A stretch of DNA of 64,000 nt, taken from Neoscytalidium dimidiatum. Lineage: Eukaryota > Ascomycota > Dothideomycetes > Botryosphaeriales > Botryosphaeriaceae. Location of the stretch: assembly GCA_037367355.1 (NCBI GenBank), contig CM074700.1, positions 2,418,001-2,482,000 of the forward strand. Direction: 5' to 3'. The notes under the pieces are model-generated. The model was not told the origin of the DNA and did not search any database. It worked only from the letters and a program-made list of their open reading frames with translations. Within the stretch, counting starts at the first letter, position 1, and each line of letters begins with the position of its first letter. A program made the position numbers and the translations under genes. Shown in pieces: positions 46,030-56,465 of this stretch.

Positions 46030-48374
46030 GGCTGTGAGTAATTACGAGCTTATGCGTGTGGTAGCCAGTTAGTAGGGCACTTTTTTCCGAAAGCAAACAG
46101 GGTAATATGCGGACAGTGTAGTGTGAGCACGGAACTGGGTTTGGGGCGGGACGGGAACACTAGCACGACTAGGCCTTCACAGGAATGCTTATTTTGTTCC
46201 ATGGGGGTACCCTACCAGGGAGGCGCTCAAGGGTGGAGAACGCTTCCTAAGGAGATCTCGTACGCTATTCGCAAGAGACGTGGTCGATGGCGTCAATCGG
46301 GGCAGACGCGGCGCACCCAAGGCAGGAGGGGTCATGCGGGCCGGACGATATCGTTTTTTGAGGGTTGGGCGTGCGAGCGTGATGGTGCTGGGCGGTGGAT
46401 GTAGATGGTTAGAGCGGACGACGTGCTCAGGCGTCGGTCTTGTGTGACATGTTGATCCTGGTCGTCGCGCTTCCCCATGCTCTCTGTAAACCCGGGGGGG
46501 GCGGGCGTTAATATCGGGCCTAACACCGATTCTTCCCAGCGTCGTCAGTCGCGGCGTGGATCTCCAGCGATCAGTGAAATCTCTTCGCAGCCACGTCATG
46601 TTTCTCTTGCGTGCTCGCCGCCGTCGCTTGTCAGACCGCTTTGGGCGAGCAGCAAGCGCTCTTGTCGCCAACGTCGTCGATGCCTGGGCGCCGTGAGGTT
46701 CGTGAGGAGCGCCACAGCCGACAGCCGGTTGCGCGTTCTGCGAGCCCGAGCTCCAGCTACAGCTACCTCCGCATTCCATTAGCTCCAGTCTCAGCGCGCG
46801 ACGCGCCTCTCGAGCCGCCCCTTGAAGGCCGTGCCTGCTTTGCTACCTCCGGGCGAACCTTAACCTGTTAGTGTTCAACGAATGTAGCCGCTGCTGTGCC
46901 TCGGACGACTCTCAGTGCGGCCTGAAGACCCGGGCTTGCAAGAGCTGCGCCCGCGACAACAGCACTGGCTGTAACCGCTGGTGTTGGGTGTCTGGTTGCC
47001 TCCCGGCTCCACAGCGACGCTGGGCGACTGACCGACACTGGTTCCTGCAGGGTTCAGTAGAGCTTCCAAGTCCATCGACATGTGCAGCCCGTCTGACGTG
47101 ATACCATATGAAGTGCATTCACAATGACTGCAGACAAGCCGCAGTAGCGTCGGCATGATCCACCTGACAGCATCTGACCTATACCAAGACCTGCACACCC
47201 CGCATCTCGCCTGTCCCAAGGCTCAACGAGCCCATGTCGGCGAGGAACTGCAGCTTTTCGCGACCTGGTGAGGCTGGAGCCACATTAGAGGGCCAGGATT
47301 CTGCTTCTTGGCGAGCCCACTCAGTGACCCGCTTACAAGTAAAGTCCACCAGGAACGCCCCGACTATATCACGCGCTACTATACTTGCTTGTGACTGCGA
47401 AAAAGTCGTGAAGTAGCGGTATCGATATATTGTCCTGAGTCCACTGTATTCTGGATGCCTGGGACGCCTGATCGCGCCATCTGAGAGCTACCCCGCTCTC
47501 TGGATAAGCTGCTGTAACCTGCGCATGGAAGTCGTCGTCTGCTTACACTGCACATGTTGAGCCTGTGAAATTGTCGACCTCCCGTTACCTCTACAGGCCA
47601 CCTAACGATGCAACAGCAGTAGCATCCGCAAATACTGGAGAGCCATTGATGTCATTCTCAGTCCCGAACGGCTACCGCCCGGCTCCAGAGGGTCAGACCC
47701 TTAGCTACGGCTGCCACTTTCGTTCTCCTGTGCCAATATACGTTCCGCGAGTGTCGCGTTGTATCCTTGCCGGTATTCGACGGGTCGATTTGTCGCAGAA
47801 AAGTCGTGCAAGGATGTTTCGTAGTTGAACGCAAGTCAGCCTCGCTCGATACAGGAGAGCCTAAGGGGTTCAGAGTCAGTCTGATGTTGTCCAACGTCCA
47901 CTCAACCTCGATTTTTCACGAAACACAAAAGATCTCAAGAGCCAAAACTTCCAACGACTCGAGACACGCTGGATGAAATCGCGGCAAAAGAAAGTATGTG
48001 AGCACAGATTTATACTCAAAGGCACGAAGAAGTTTGCCTGAAAGCAATGAGCGGAACCGTGCTGCGAAGCGCGCTGAGGCAACTCCGTCGATCTCGGACT
48101 CGATTTGATACGGTTGCGACACAGAGATAAAGACGCAGCGCCATCCCTGATCGTAGCCCAACAGTTGTATCCTCAAAACACATGGGGGAGGGCAGCCAAA
48201 TGGAAAGAACCAGATCTGCAAAACGTAAAGAACTTCACTCTTACCAAAAAGGTACTCAGGCCGGGAGGCGACTTTTCACTGGTAACCTTCACATATGCCG
48301 CAGCAGCAGTTGTGTCCAATTCTCCAGGAATGTCTCGCCAATTGCGGGTAAGTGAACGCGAAAGTATCTGTGAT
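46030..48374. other. Gene-free interval of 2.3 kb
   Basis: Promoter side of glutaminase A and 3' flank of the NSRP1-like gene. Frames such as 46189-46779 minus and 48105-48782 plus (largely antisense) have no domain. No RNA gene or element recognised. Confidence 0.45.
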
Positions 48375-49547
48375 TCAGTCTTTTTTCCCGGCGGCAGCAG
48401 CCGCAGCCGCTTCTCGCTTGCGCTGAAGATATCTCTCCCTGGCGCTACTGACGTCTCGCTCAGTCTTTCGACTTTTCGTCGCACGCTCCAGCTTTGCTCT
48501 CTCCTCAGCTTCTTGGTCGGCAGCACGCTTCGCAGACTGTTCCAATTGAGCCTCTATCATGCGCGTCTGGCGTTCCCTCATGGCTTGTTTGTTTGGATTG
48601 CGACCCTGGTGAGCCTGTTGCTGCGTATGAGCTGGACGAGAAGTAGAAACCGACGCAGACACCGGCTGCTTCGGCTTTGGTGCAACATTGAGGCCAGCAG
48701 TAAGAAGCTGGCGCTTGTCTGCAACTTGGCCTTCATCATTGATGATGACATCGACACCCTTCTCCTGCATTTCTTTGGCTAGCTCGGCATCGGTCTTTTG
48801 CTTCTCTTCTTCAACTGAGACCTCGAGCTCGCCGGTTTGGGCCTTTTCAGTAGCTTCCATGGCCTCTTGATGCCGCTTTTCCTGTTCGTTCATCATACTG
48901 CGGTAAAAGCCAGACATACCGGGACCGCGCTTCTTGCGCTCTTCTTCTTCTCTCCTCTTCTCCTCTTCCTCCAAGCGCAACATCTCCTCTTGCTGCTTCT
49001 TGTATGCGCCCGTGACAAACTTCTCCTTGTCCGCAAAGGTATCGCCTTCCGCCTCGCGCTCACGTTGGAGAAGCTTCTCCTTAGCCCGAAGTTGGTCCCT
49101 TTTACGAAGCTCAGCCGAAGCAAGCAGTCCTTCCATGTACTTAGGCTTCCTCAGAGCAGCCTCCTCGCGCTCCTTCTTCTTACGCTCGACATCCTTGGCG
49201 TGGAGGGCGTCGTAGGCAGCATCGTAGTCGTATATGCTAGAGTCCAGGTTTTCGGCCTCCTCGGCCTTTTTCCGCGACTCCTTCAGGGTGGAAAGGTCAC
49301 CGTACGGAGTGATTTGGGGTTTCTTCGAGGGCTTCGAGGAGCTAGAATTCTTTACAGATGACTTTGGTGCATTGGAAGACGAGAGCGGATCATCGAGGTC
49401 AAACACACCGATCTCCTCAACGGTGTCAGTGGGTTTCGCATCTTCGGAGCCGGAGTCGTCCTCGCCGAAAAGAGGCTTTTTCGGCTTTGCTTTAGCAGGT
49501 GGCTGCGATGACTTCTTGATGTTGAGGCCATACTTGAGGCTCGCCAT
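48375..49547 (-). CDS. NSRP1/CCDC55-like nuclear speckle splicing protein (DUF2040)
   Basis: Single exon, 390 residues. The N-terminus MASLKYGLNIKK and the long charged coiled-coil (about residues 105-235, rich in Glu/Lys/Arg) match the DUF2040/CCDC55 domain of nuclear speckle splicing regulatory protein 1. Characteristic patches include SIYDYDAAYDAL, KPKYMEGLLASAELRKRD and KFVTGAYKKQQEEM. A weaker basic C-terminal half follows (RERQTRMIEAQLEQS), ending in an Ala run and GKKD. In animals the family binds RNA and influences alternative splice choice; the fungal role is not established. It is divergent from the NFKBIL1-like gene with 207 bases between starts. Confidence 0.85.
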   Translation of the reverse strand: MASLKYGLNIKKSSQPPAKAKPKKPLFGEDDSGSEDAKPTDTVEEIGVFDLDDPLSSSNAPKSSVKNSSSSKPSKKPQITPYGDLSTLKESRKKAEEAENLDSSIYDYDAAYDALHAKDVERKKKEREEAALRKPKYMEGLLASAELRKRDQLRAKEKLLQREREAEGDTFADKEKFVTGAYKKQQEEMLRLEEEEKRREEEERKKRGPGMSGFYRSMMNEQEKRHQEAMEATEKAQTGELEVSVEEEKQKTDAELAKEMQEKGVDVIINDEGQVADKRQLLTAGLNVAPKPKQPVSASVSTSRPAHTQQQAHQGRNPNKQAMRERQTRMIEAQLEQSAKRAADQEAEERAKLERATKSRKTERDVSSARERYLQRKREAAAAAAAGKKD

Positions 49548-49754
49548 GTTGGCGGTCTAACGTCAAGGAAAATTATGAGGGCAGGTTCGTCAGGCTGCCT
49601 GAGCAGTCGAAAGTTACGAAACGCGGCTAAAGTTCGGAAGATGCACCGACCGTGTCGTCATTGCATCCTGGCTTGTCAACATGCAAACGCCCCTTCAGCT
49701 CCAACTATCGTCCGTGACACAACACCTATGCTCATCATGACATGAAGCAGCACC
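49548..49754. promoter_or_regulatory. Divergent promoter, NSRP1-like / NFKBIL1-like
   Basis: 207 bases between the two start codons, so both genes probably share this bidirectional promoter. No TATA box seen. Inference from spacing. Confidence 0.55.
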
Positions 49755-50762
49755 ATGGCTTCGCCAGATCCTCCTCAGCCCACCAAAGTCCAGAAGGGCG
49801 ACGAGTACCAAAATGGGCGCCCTACCAAGTTCAGGTTCAAGAAACGCTCCCGCGATGACGAGGATGACGCTTCCTCCCGCCGGCACAAACGCAAGAGGGA
49901 GGACGCAGACAACTATAGGAGGCACCGGCACTATCACCGACGTCATCACAGCCGGATCCATAGCTCTTCAGCAGCCACAATCAACGATGACCCCAGCGCC
50001 TACGACGACACCTACACAGCCACGACAAGTTCCGACCAGTACATGGATCCTGAATCCGCCTTCCGCGAGTCTCTCTTCGACGCGCTGGCTGATGATGAAG
50101 GCGCGGCCTACTGGGAAGGCGTGTATGGGCAGCCGATTCACACATATTCAAACGAGTATCAGACGCCTACTGGAGAGCTCGAGCGCATGACTGAAGATGA
50201 GTATGCCGAGCATGTAAGGCGCAAGATGTGGGAGAAATCACATCAGCATGTTCTAGAAGAGCGCGAAAGGATTGAGAAGGAGAGACAACGAGGTCATGCA
50301 GAAGAGAAAGCCAGGCGACAAAGCACCAGGCGTATGCAAGAGGACCACGACAGCTTTCAAAGGAGTGTTGAAGCGAGCCTGAAACGTGGCGAGGAGAGAA
50401 GAGCGAAGAAGAAGTGGAAAGACATATGGGCAAGGTACACAAAGGAATGGGAAGATGTTTTAACCAACGCAGCTGACAAGGACCTCATTGCAAAGGATAT
50501 GCTACCGTGGCCTGTGGAATCCGGAAAGATGAAACACGTTTCGAAAGAAGGAGTTGAAATTTTCTTTCGAAATGTGCTATTGACTGATGAAGAACGTACT
50601 GCACAGCTCAAGATAGAGCGTGTTCGCTGGCATCCGGACAAAGTACAGCAAAGGTTTGGGAACCGCGGCATTGATGAGACTACAATGAAGGCTGTCACTG
50701 CCATCTTTCAGGTCATCGACCGAATGTGGAGCGACATGCGCGAGAAAAATCCGAAGAAATGA
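49755..50762 (+). CDS. NFKBIL1-like (NF-kappa-B inhibitor-like 1) nuclear protein
   Basis: Single exon, 335 residues. The N-terminus is basic (FRFKKRSRDDEDD, repeated Arg/His), followed by an acidic patch and SAFRESLFDALADDEGAAYW with YWEGVYGQPIH. A long charged helix (about residues 150-225) leads to the family's C-terminal signature IERVRWHPDKVQQRFG and AIFQVIDRMWSDMR. Fungal proteins of this form lack the ankyrin repeats of animal NFKBIL1 but share its C-terminal half. Animal NFKBIL1 has been linked to alternative splicing through CLK1; the fungal role is unknown. RWHPDK resembles a J-domain HPD, but no J-domain fold is otherwise seen. Confidence 0.82.
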   Translation: MASPDPPQPTKVQKGDEYQNGRPTKFRFKKRSRDDEDDASSRRHKRKREDADNYRRHRHYHRRHHSRIHSSSAATINDDPSAYDDTYTATTSSDQYMDPESAFRESLFDALADDEGAAYWEGVYGQPIHTYSNEYQTPTGELERMTEDEYAEHVRRKMWEKSHQHVLEERERIEKERQRGHAEEKARRQSTRRMQEDHDSFQRSVEASLKRGEERRAKKKWKDIWARYTKEWEDVLTNAADKDLIAKDMLPWPVESGKMKHVSKEGVEIFFRNVLLTDEERTAQLKIERVRWHPDKVQQRFGNRGIDETTMKAVTAIFQVIDRMWSDMREKNPKK

Positions 50763-51475
50763 TGGGAATAGAAAGTGCCAAGAGGAAGAGGGGGGAGAGT
50801 GTGTCTCAATCCCTTTTGGAAAGACCATCCTCACAATAGAGGATGTTAGATGGAGGTCCAAAATTTATATTTTCTACGCTATGATACCCACCAAAAGGAT
50901 TTCTTTACTTGTAGACTCTATCAAAAATTTCAGAGATATCCAGTTCAACATATAAGATTCTTCTATGTATACACGCCATCCCCTTACTTTTCATCGTTGC
51001 TACTGTTTTGGTCTTCAAACCCCATACATTTATGTTCCCGATGGCCGTATCATAAATCCACTTTCGACGAGCACACTGATTCAATGTAAGATGAGAATGC
51101 GTGCGGGCCCGGCAAGTAAGGTACAGTCGAAGTTTTGTAATAAACTTGCCAGAAGCATTTTCACCATGAACATACCGCCCTTTACAGGCCGGCTGTTCAG
51201 GGATTCTTGAGTAAAATTCATGGAGACCTCGTTAGCTGGAGACGTATAAAGAGAGGATATACTTTACGGAAGAAATTCAAAGATTTATTCATTCCTTACT
51301 CAAAGGACTTCAGTATTCGACTCTCACGGCGAAATAGTCAACTAAATAATATTTTTAATACTCATTGAGCGCCGTATTATGCACTAATGTAAACCATGGT
51401 CGACAGAACTTACACGCTCGACTTCGGTTGTTGGGGAACTGATTGCGCAATCGTCCATACCTCCTCCTCTTGAGA
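50763..51475. other. Convergent AT-rich intergenic region
   Basis: 3' flanks of the NFKBIL1-like and CTNNBL1 genes, AT-rich, without a supported gene. Confidence 0.65.
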
Positions 51476-53254
51476 CTATTCCAAAAACCCGACCAGGGTG
51501 CCCAGCATGTCCTTCAGCATCAGCTCTCCCTCGGTCAACTCATCACCAATAATTCCATCCATCTGTTCCTGCAAGGTCGCCTTGACTTCTTTAAGGCCTT
51601 CATCTCGGTCGGCTAGGAGCTCAACTATGCGCTTCTTTGCTCCACCATCTTCCGCTACCAACCACGCCAGAATCACATCGATGATCTGAAGGCAGAATAA
51701 TCCGCCGTCTACGCGACGCAGAAACCACTCATCTGCCAGCTCCTCACGCGCCTCTGGCCTGAGCTCAGCCTGCTCGCGTTTGATCTGCTGCTCTACAGCC
51801 GCCACACGAGACGAGTAATCGCGCCGCAATTGGATGAGACGGGTAATCTTTTCATAGTCCTTCTCAACGAACTTGGCTAGAGTTCTAATGCGTCCAGCAC
51901 TGTCACCGGGTAAGCTTCGCAGCAAGGATGCCAGAATACCAATCAGATGCTCCGTATTTGCATAATCTTGCTTCTTCATGAACATTCCAAAGACTGTCTT
52001 GAGACCAGCAGCCTCGACAAAACGCTCGCAGACTGCTGCTGCACCGGTCGGCGGGCCATTCAAGGCATGGTCCAGCAGACGTAGAGCGCGTGGTTTGGCA
52101 AACTTGCTGTCTCGAAGCATAATCAGACATAGCTCAACACCTTCTGCCTCGACAAACTTGGTTTTGCCGTCAGCTTCATCGACGAGGCATGTCAGGCAGT
52201 CGAACAGATTTTCCGCGAACTCTTCTTCGTCAGAGTCCTTTGGAGGATCCCGCTTACGATAGTACGCAAGCAACTGAAGGAAAGTATCGACACCTTCAAG
52301 AGCAATGAGTGAAAGGCGATTTGCAGTGGAGCTCTGCACAAGGATTGCGAGGTCTTCAGCAGCGTACTGTTTGTTCTGGGAGACAGGTGATTCTTTCCTC
52401 TGGGCACGAGTAATAAGCCACTTTATAAGGGTCTCGTCCTTGCCCATAATCTCTGCGGTGGTGTTGTTGGAGGCCAGATTCTCGACGATGCTTAATGAAT
52501 GATACACGCCGCTCCTGTCTGACTCATTACCCTCATCCAAACGCTCGAGATTCGAGACCATCAGACTGAGTAGGTCTGCTTCCAGCATCGCATAAACGAG
52601 TGCATCCCACTGGCTCTGCTCTGCTTGCACATCCTCGTCGGTCAACTCTGAGATGATTTCGATAGCATCGATTGCAATATCCGTATTCTCGTGCGACAGC
52701 AAGCTCACGAGACTGCCCGCACAACCAAGCTTCGCAAATTCCTCATATAGCTCGGGGTGTTCTGACAATACGCTGAGCGACTTGATGTCGGCGTCAAGGT
52801 CGGCTTCGGAGGACATGAACTTCTGCGGGTCGTCCTCGAACTTTGCGCGGAGCTCGGCGTTTTTGGATATCCTCTTCTCGAAGTTGAGCGCCAGCTTTCG
52901 CAACCAGGACTTGTCAACGGTCTCGGGCACGAAAGGCTGTTCGTCGGCGCGGTCAACGTAGTTCATGGCGGATGCGGTCTTCTCATCCATGCCACCACCA
53001 AAGAAGCGGCCTTCTTCATCCTCATCGCCGAAATCTTGCTCCTCCTCTTCATCATCCGGGGGAGCAGCGGGGCCAGCCTCTACGTCATCCTCGTCCTCAG
53101 CGTCCTCGACCGCAGCACGGCCTTTGCCCTTCACGTCGCCGTTGGGCTGAAGCTTCGCGGATTTGTAGACCTGGCTGGGGTCGGTGATGGGCTCGAGCTT
53201 GCGCTTGTTGCTAGGAAGATGTGGCTTCTTGAAGAGCTCGTCGATGCTGCTCAT
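51476..53254 (-). CDS. CTNNBL1, spliceosome-associated armadillo-repeat protein
   Basis: Beta-catenin-like protein 1, a helical-repeat protein that in animals associates with the Prp19/CDC5L complex of the spliceosome. Single exon, 592 residues; human CTNNBL1 is 563. The start is the ATG at 53254 (SSIDELFKKP). Upstream in-frame codons belong to the divergent promoter and are not coding. N-terminus: nuclear-localisation-like KPHLPSNKRK, then an acidic run with FFGGGMDEKT. The armadillo region covers about residues 100-560, with LVSLLSHENTDIAIDAIEII, GVYHSLSIVENLAS, YAAEDLAILVQSSTANR and FDCLTCLVDEADGKTKFVEA. The C-terminal helix ends LGTLVGFLE. No intron is needed. Confidence 0.93.
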   Translation of the reverse strand: MSSIDELFKKPHLPSNKRKLEPITDPSQVYKSAKLQPNGDVKGKGRAAVEDAEDEDDVEAGPAAPPDDEEEEQDFGDEDEEGRFFGGGMDEKTASAMNYVDRADEQPFVPETVDKSWLRKLALNFEKRISKNAELRAKFEDDPQKFMSSEADLDADIKSLSVLSEHPELYEEFAKLGCAGSLVSLLSHENTDIAIDAIEIISELTDEDVQAEQSQWDALVYAMLEADLLSLMVSNLERLDEGNESDRSGVYHSLSIVENLASNNTTAEIMGKDETLIKWLITRAQRKESPVSQNKQYAAEDLAILVQSSTANRLSLIALEGVDTFLQLLAYYRKRDPPKDSDEEEFAENLFDCLTCLVDEADGKTKFVEAEGVELCLIMLRDSKFAKPRALRLLDHALNGPPTGAAAVCERFVEAAGLKTVFGMFMKKQDYANTEHLIGILASLLRSLPGDSAGRIRTLAKFVEKDYEKITRLIQLRRDYSSRVAAVEQQIKREQAELRPEAREELADEWFLRRVDGGLFCLQIIDVILAWLVAEDGGAKKRIVELLADRDEGLKEVKATLQEQMDGIIGDELTEGELMLKDMLGTLVGFLE

Positions 53255-53504
53255 GATCGCGAAGTGCGCACTAGGGCGGCGAGGCGGGAGGGTGCGGGTG
53301 CGTCGTGTTCTGGAAGGAGCGTCACAAAAGCTTGGAGCTTGCGCCGGTGTTTGCATGAGGGCGCCTTGCTTCGCCGACGCCGTCAGCCCTACACCCCACA
53401 CACTTGACAGCGCGACCGACGCCGACGCGTCGCCCCAGCCCAACCGTGTCACCCGCGTCACGGACTCGCTGGGCCGGCGCTCTTCACATCGTCTTTGGGT
53501 CGAC
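53255..53504. promoter_or_regulatory. Divergent promoter, CTNNBL1 / Dia2-like
   Basis: 250 bases between the two start codons on opposite strands. GC-rich, without an obvious TATA box. Shared use is inferred from spacing. Confidence 0.5.
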
Positions 53505-55584
53505 ATGCCGCACACTCAATCTGCTTCTGAGCTCCTTGAGCTCGGCAAGGCATACTACAGCGAGAAGAACTACCAGAGGGCCCTCAAGGCGTTCATGGAC
53601 GTCAGTGACGCGTTTATTCGTCCATGAATCATGCTGATCAAGTCACCAGGCTTTCAGCGCCTCCGCTACAGAAAATGTCAAGTTCCTCGACATGGCTGTC
53701 GCTTGCTACGTAAAGCTTGCGGAACTTAACTCTGCCCTTTCCATAAGCAAGAAAATGACGAGATACGCCGCCAAAGATGCGCGTGGTTACCTTCGTATGG
53801 GTCAGGTCCTGCAGCTACAAGAAAAACCCGAGATGGCTCTTGAAGTCTACGAGCTTGGGCTGCGTCGCTGTGCGAATGAGGATCCAGAGAAGCTCCGTGT
53901 CCGTATTGCACTTGCACCTATCAAACAGCTAGATGCTAATCCTGGTAGTTGATACAAGCAAAACGCGACGAGTTAAACCGGAAACTGACCAAGCCTAAGT
54001 CTCAAGATCCCATCGTCGTCCTTCCAGCAGAGATTATGGACTTGGTCATGGACTACTTGAACTTCAAGCAGAAAGTGTACTGGCACATGTTGCTTCGCGG
54101 CATTGCTTACGTTGCTGATGGAGTATAGGACTTGTCTTCGTGTTTCTACGCGTTGGAAGGAATTTCTCTCACATCAGCCATCGCTATGGGCAGAACTTGA
54201 TCTTTCTCTTGCTCGAAGACCGGTTCCCTCCTCCTTTGTCCGTAGTTGCATCTATCGCTCCAAAGATAAGAGGACGAACGGGTTTCTCTTGAACGCCGCC
54301 AAATTCAACCGCATGAAAGACCCTGAGATGGTAATGAAGCTCGTCAAGGCCTGCCGTAACCTTGAGTGTTTGGAGTTCCTCGGCTCCGAGCTGTCAGGCT
54401 CTTCGGTCAAAGATCCGATTACTCTCTGCAGTGGCCTTCGGATCCTCAGGCTCGGCAAGGCGGCTGTTGTCACTCTGGATGCCGTTACGCAGATTCTGAA
54501 AGGAAGACCGACATTGGTTACAGCTGAGTTCGAAAATGTTGAGGCTCGACGAGACGCGACTTGGGATACGGCATTGCCTAGTCTTCAGACACTCTCTCTT
54601 GGGGCTGGTAATGTTCAGGAAATCGGAGTCCATGTTCTCTCGATGGTTAGTATATGTCGCTTCGATCTGAAATGGAATTCAAACCGCTTATGTAGCAAGC
54701 AGCATCAACTCGTCGAACGAATCCCCAACGTTCGCTTCTTGGCTCTTAATGGCTGGAAATACCACATGGGTCTTGCCGTAGATGCCAACTTTAGCGGGCT
54801 CCAACATCTCGAGGCCTTGCACCTTACGAACACTTACTTTGCATGGCAGCCTCGCCTGCCCAAATCCATCAAAAGTCTGACATTAACAGTTAGCTGGGGC
54901 TGGGGCAATACGTTGTCCATGCAAAGAATGCTTGAAATTGACCTACCTGTCATCGAAGAGCTCAATTACATTAACGAAGGATCGGAGCGAGACAATTCGC
55001 GGCGCTTCATTCACACATTGTTGCAAAAGACCGATAGCCCGAGCGCTATGGATGATATACAGCAGCTTGGCAACGGCGAGTCATTATATCAGCTTGACAA
55101 CCGTTCCTTACGCAAGTTTTCCTTAGAGCGTTGCCCTCTGGGTTCGTCGGGAAAGCTCATCAAGATCCTCGAGGGGATACCTCGCCTACACGGAGTCGAA
55201 GACTTGGTCCTTGTGCAAGCTGAATTCCAGGATGAGGTTATATTTACGCAGGCAATTATCGGTATGACTCTACCCTGCTTCACCGGGACTCGGTCATATA
55301 AGAAGATTAACCATAAAGCAGACAATTTCCAAAACCTCAAACGCCTCAGCATTCCTAGCTGCAAGATAACAGGTGTAGGTGTAAAGATGCTCATCAAAGG
55401 GCTGCGTAGCGATGACGCATGCGAAGCACAAGGGAAGAAGCGCCAAGGTTTGGAGTATTTGAACCTGGATTGGTGCACCAGCATATCTCTGGATGCTATT
55501 GAGTGGGCTCGTAGTCAGGGTGTTGAGGTCTCATGGCGGAATACTGTACAGAAGCCTTCCGGAAAGAAGATAAAGATTGGTTAA
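53505..55584 (+). CDS. Dia2/Pof3-type TPR-F-box-LRR protein
   Basis: Substrate receptor of an SCF ubiquitin ligase. The TPR-F-box-LRR order is that of yeast Dia2 and S. pombe Pof3, which act at replication forks and in genome stability. Exons are 53505-53600, 53650-53898, 53949-54076, 54129-55261 and 55319-55584 (623 residues). TPRs occupy about residues 5-115 (LLELGKAYYSEKNYQRAL; GYLRMGQVLQLQEKPEMAL). The F-box at about 136-180 reads LPAEIMDLVMDYLNF then TCLRVSTRWKEF, joined across intron 3. LRRs fill the rest (LRILRLGKAAVVTLDAV; LKRLSIPSCKITGVGVKML; LEYLNLDWCTSISLDAIEW). Intron 2 uses donor GTCCGT and intron 4 (57 bases) is in frame and stop-free. If intron 4 is retained the protein has 642 residues. 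Confidence 0.88.
55262..55318 (+). other. In-frame 57-base intron within the LRR region
   Basis: Donor GTATGA, branch-like GATTAACC, acceptor AAAG. The length is a multiple of three and there is no stop, so it would be translated if retained. The encoded stretch (about 19 residues) has no LRR character, whereas removal joins FTQAI to ADNFQNLKRL. Confidence 0.65.
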
Positions 55585-56465
55585 AGCCAGTGAAATGTCG
55601 TAGATGCTGAAGTACATGTGGGTTCTGACTCGGGATAGGCTTCAAGCCTAGCAAGGACGTCCGAGAGACCATATCGAAGGCGGCGTAGGGAAACTTACAT
55701 GATAGCGACACCAAAGCAGCGAACATTTTGGATCACCTGCGACTGATCGTTCATGCTTGTTTGTTCTTGATGACAGGCTCGTTGCCACGCAAATGAATTA
55801 ATATCAACTTTAGCGGTACCAAATTTAAATGTATTACCATTCACTGCCTCTCCACCAAGGACTTATTTTCCATTCAGATTCTCCAAATCACCCGGCTTAT
55901 GCGTGTAGTATCGTCCCTAGCCAATGCGCTAGGGCAAGCAGGTGCTCACAATAAATTGCTAACGCGATACACACTGGAGTGGGAATTGCTAACGAAAAAT
56001 ACAACTGCATCAACTGCATATATGATATCTCCGATAGAGAAAGCTACTTTGATCAATAGTCACGACTTGTCAAAATTTGGGCATGTTCAGCTCGGGGTAT
56101 TAGTTGTAAGGCAGCGGTCAAGAAAAGGATATAAGCCAGCATCTTGTACTTCAAGGATGGGGCGGTCTGTTGAAAGCTATCCCCAACTAACTTAACACCC
56201 TCAACCCTTCTCATGAGTTAATCTCCCGATCAATCTAAAAATACTCGAAGAAGGACCGCTAGACTTCGCGTTCAACCATACCAAGCATCAATCTCTCCGG
56301 TTTTCCTAAATTGCCACTATTCTCGATGCAGCCGTTGTGGATTGTTGGAGCAAAACCTCCAGGGAATACTCAACTTCTACGTCAAGTTCTCCTTAGGAAA
56401 ATTCATTCTATAAAGATATCCCTTGCAAGAAAAAAAATTACCTTTAAAGTAAACTCAACTCTCCT
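55585..56465. other. AT-rich gene-free interval
   Basis: About 0.9 kb, distinctly more AT-rich than the flanking genes from about 55.75 kb on. It holds no recognisable gene and leads into the hydrolase pseudogene; its right end may contain the lost N-terminal coding part. Confidence 0.5.

Noticed and set aside
46189..46779. 196-codon minus frame
   Set aside because: Biased composition, no conserved motif, and overlapped by several other frames.
50600..50660. HPD tripeptide of the NFKBIL1-like protein as a J-domain
   Set aside because: RWHPDK sits in the NFKBIL1 C-terminal signature and the four-helix J-domain context is absent.
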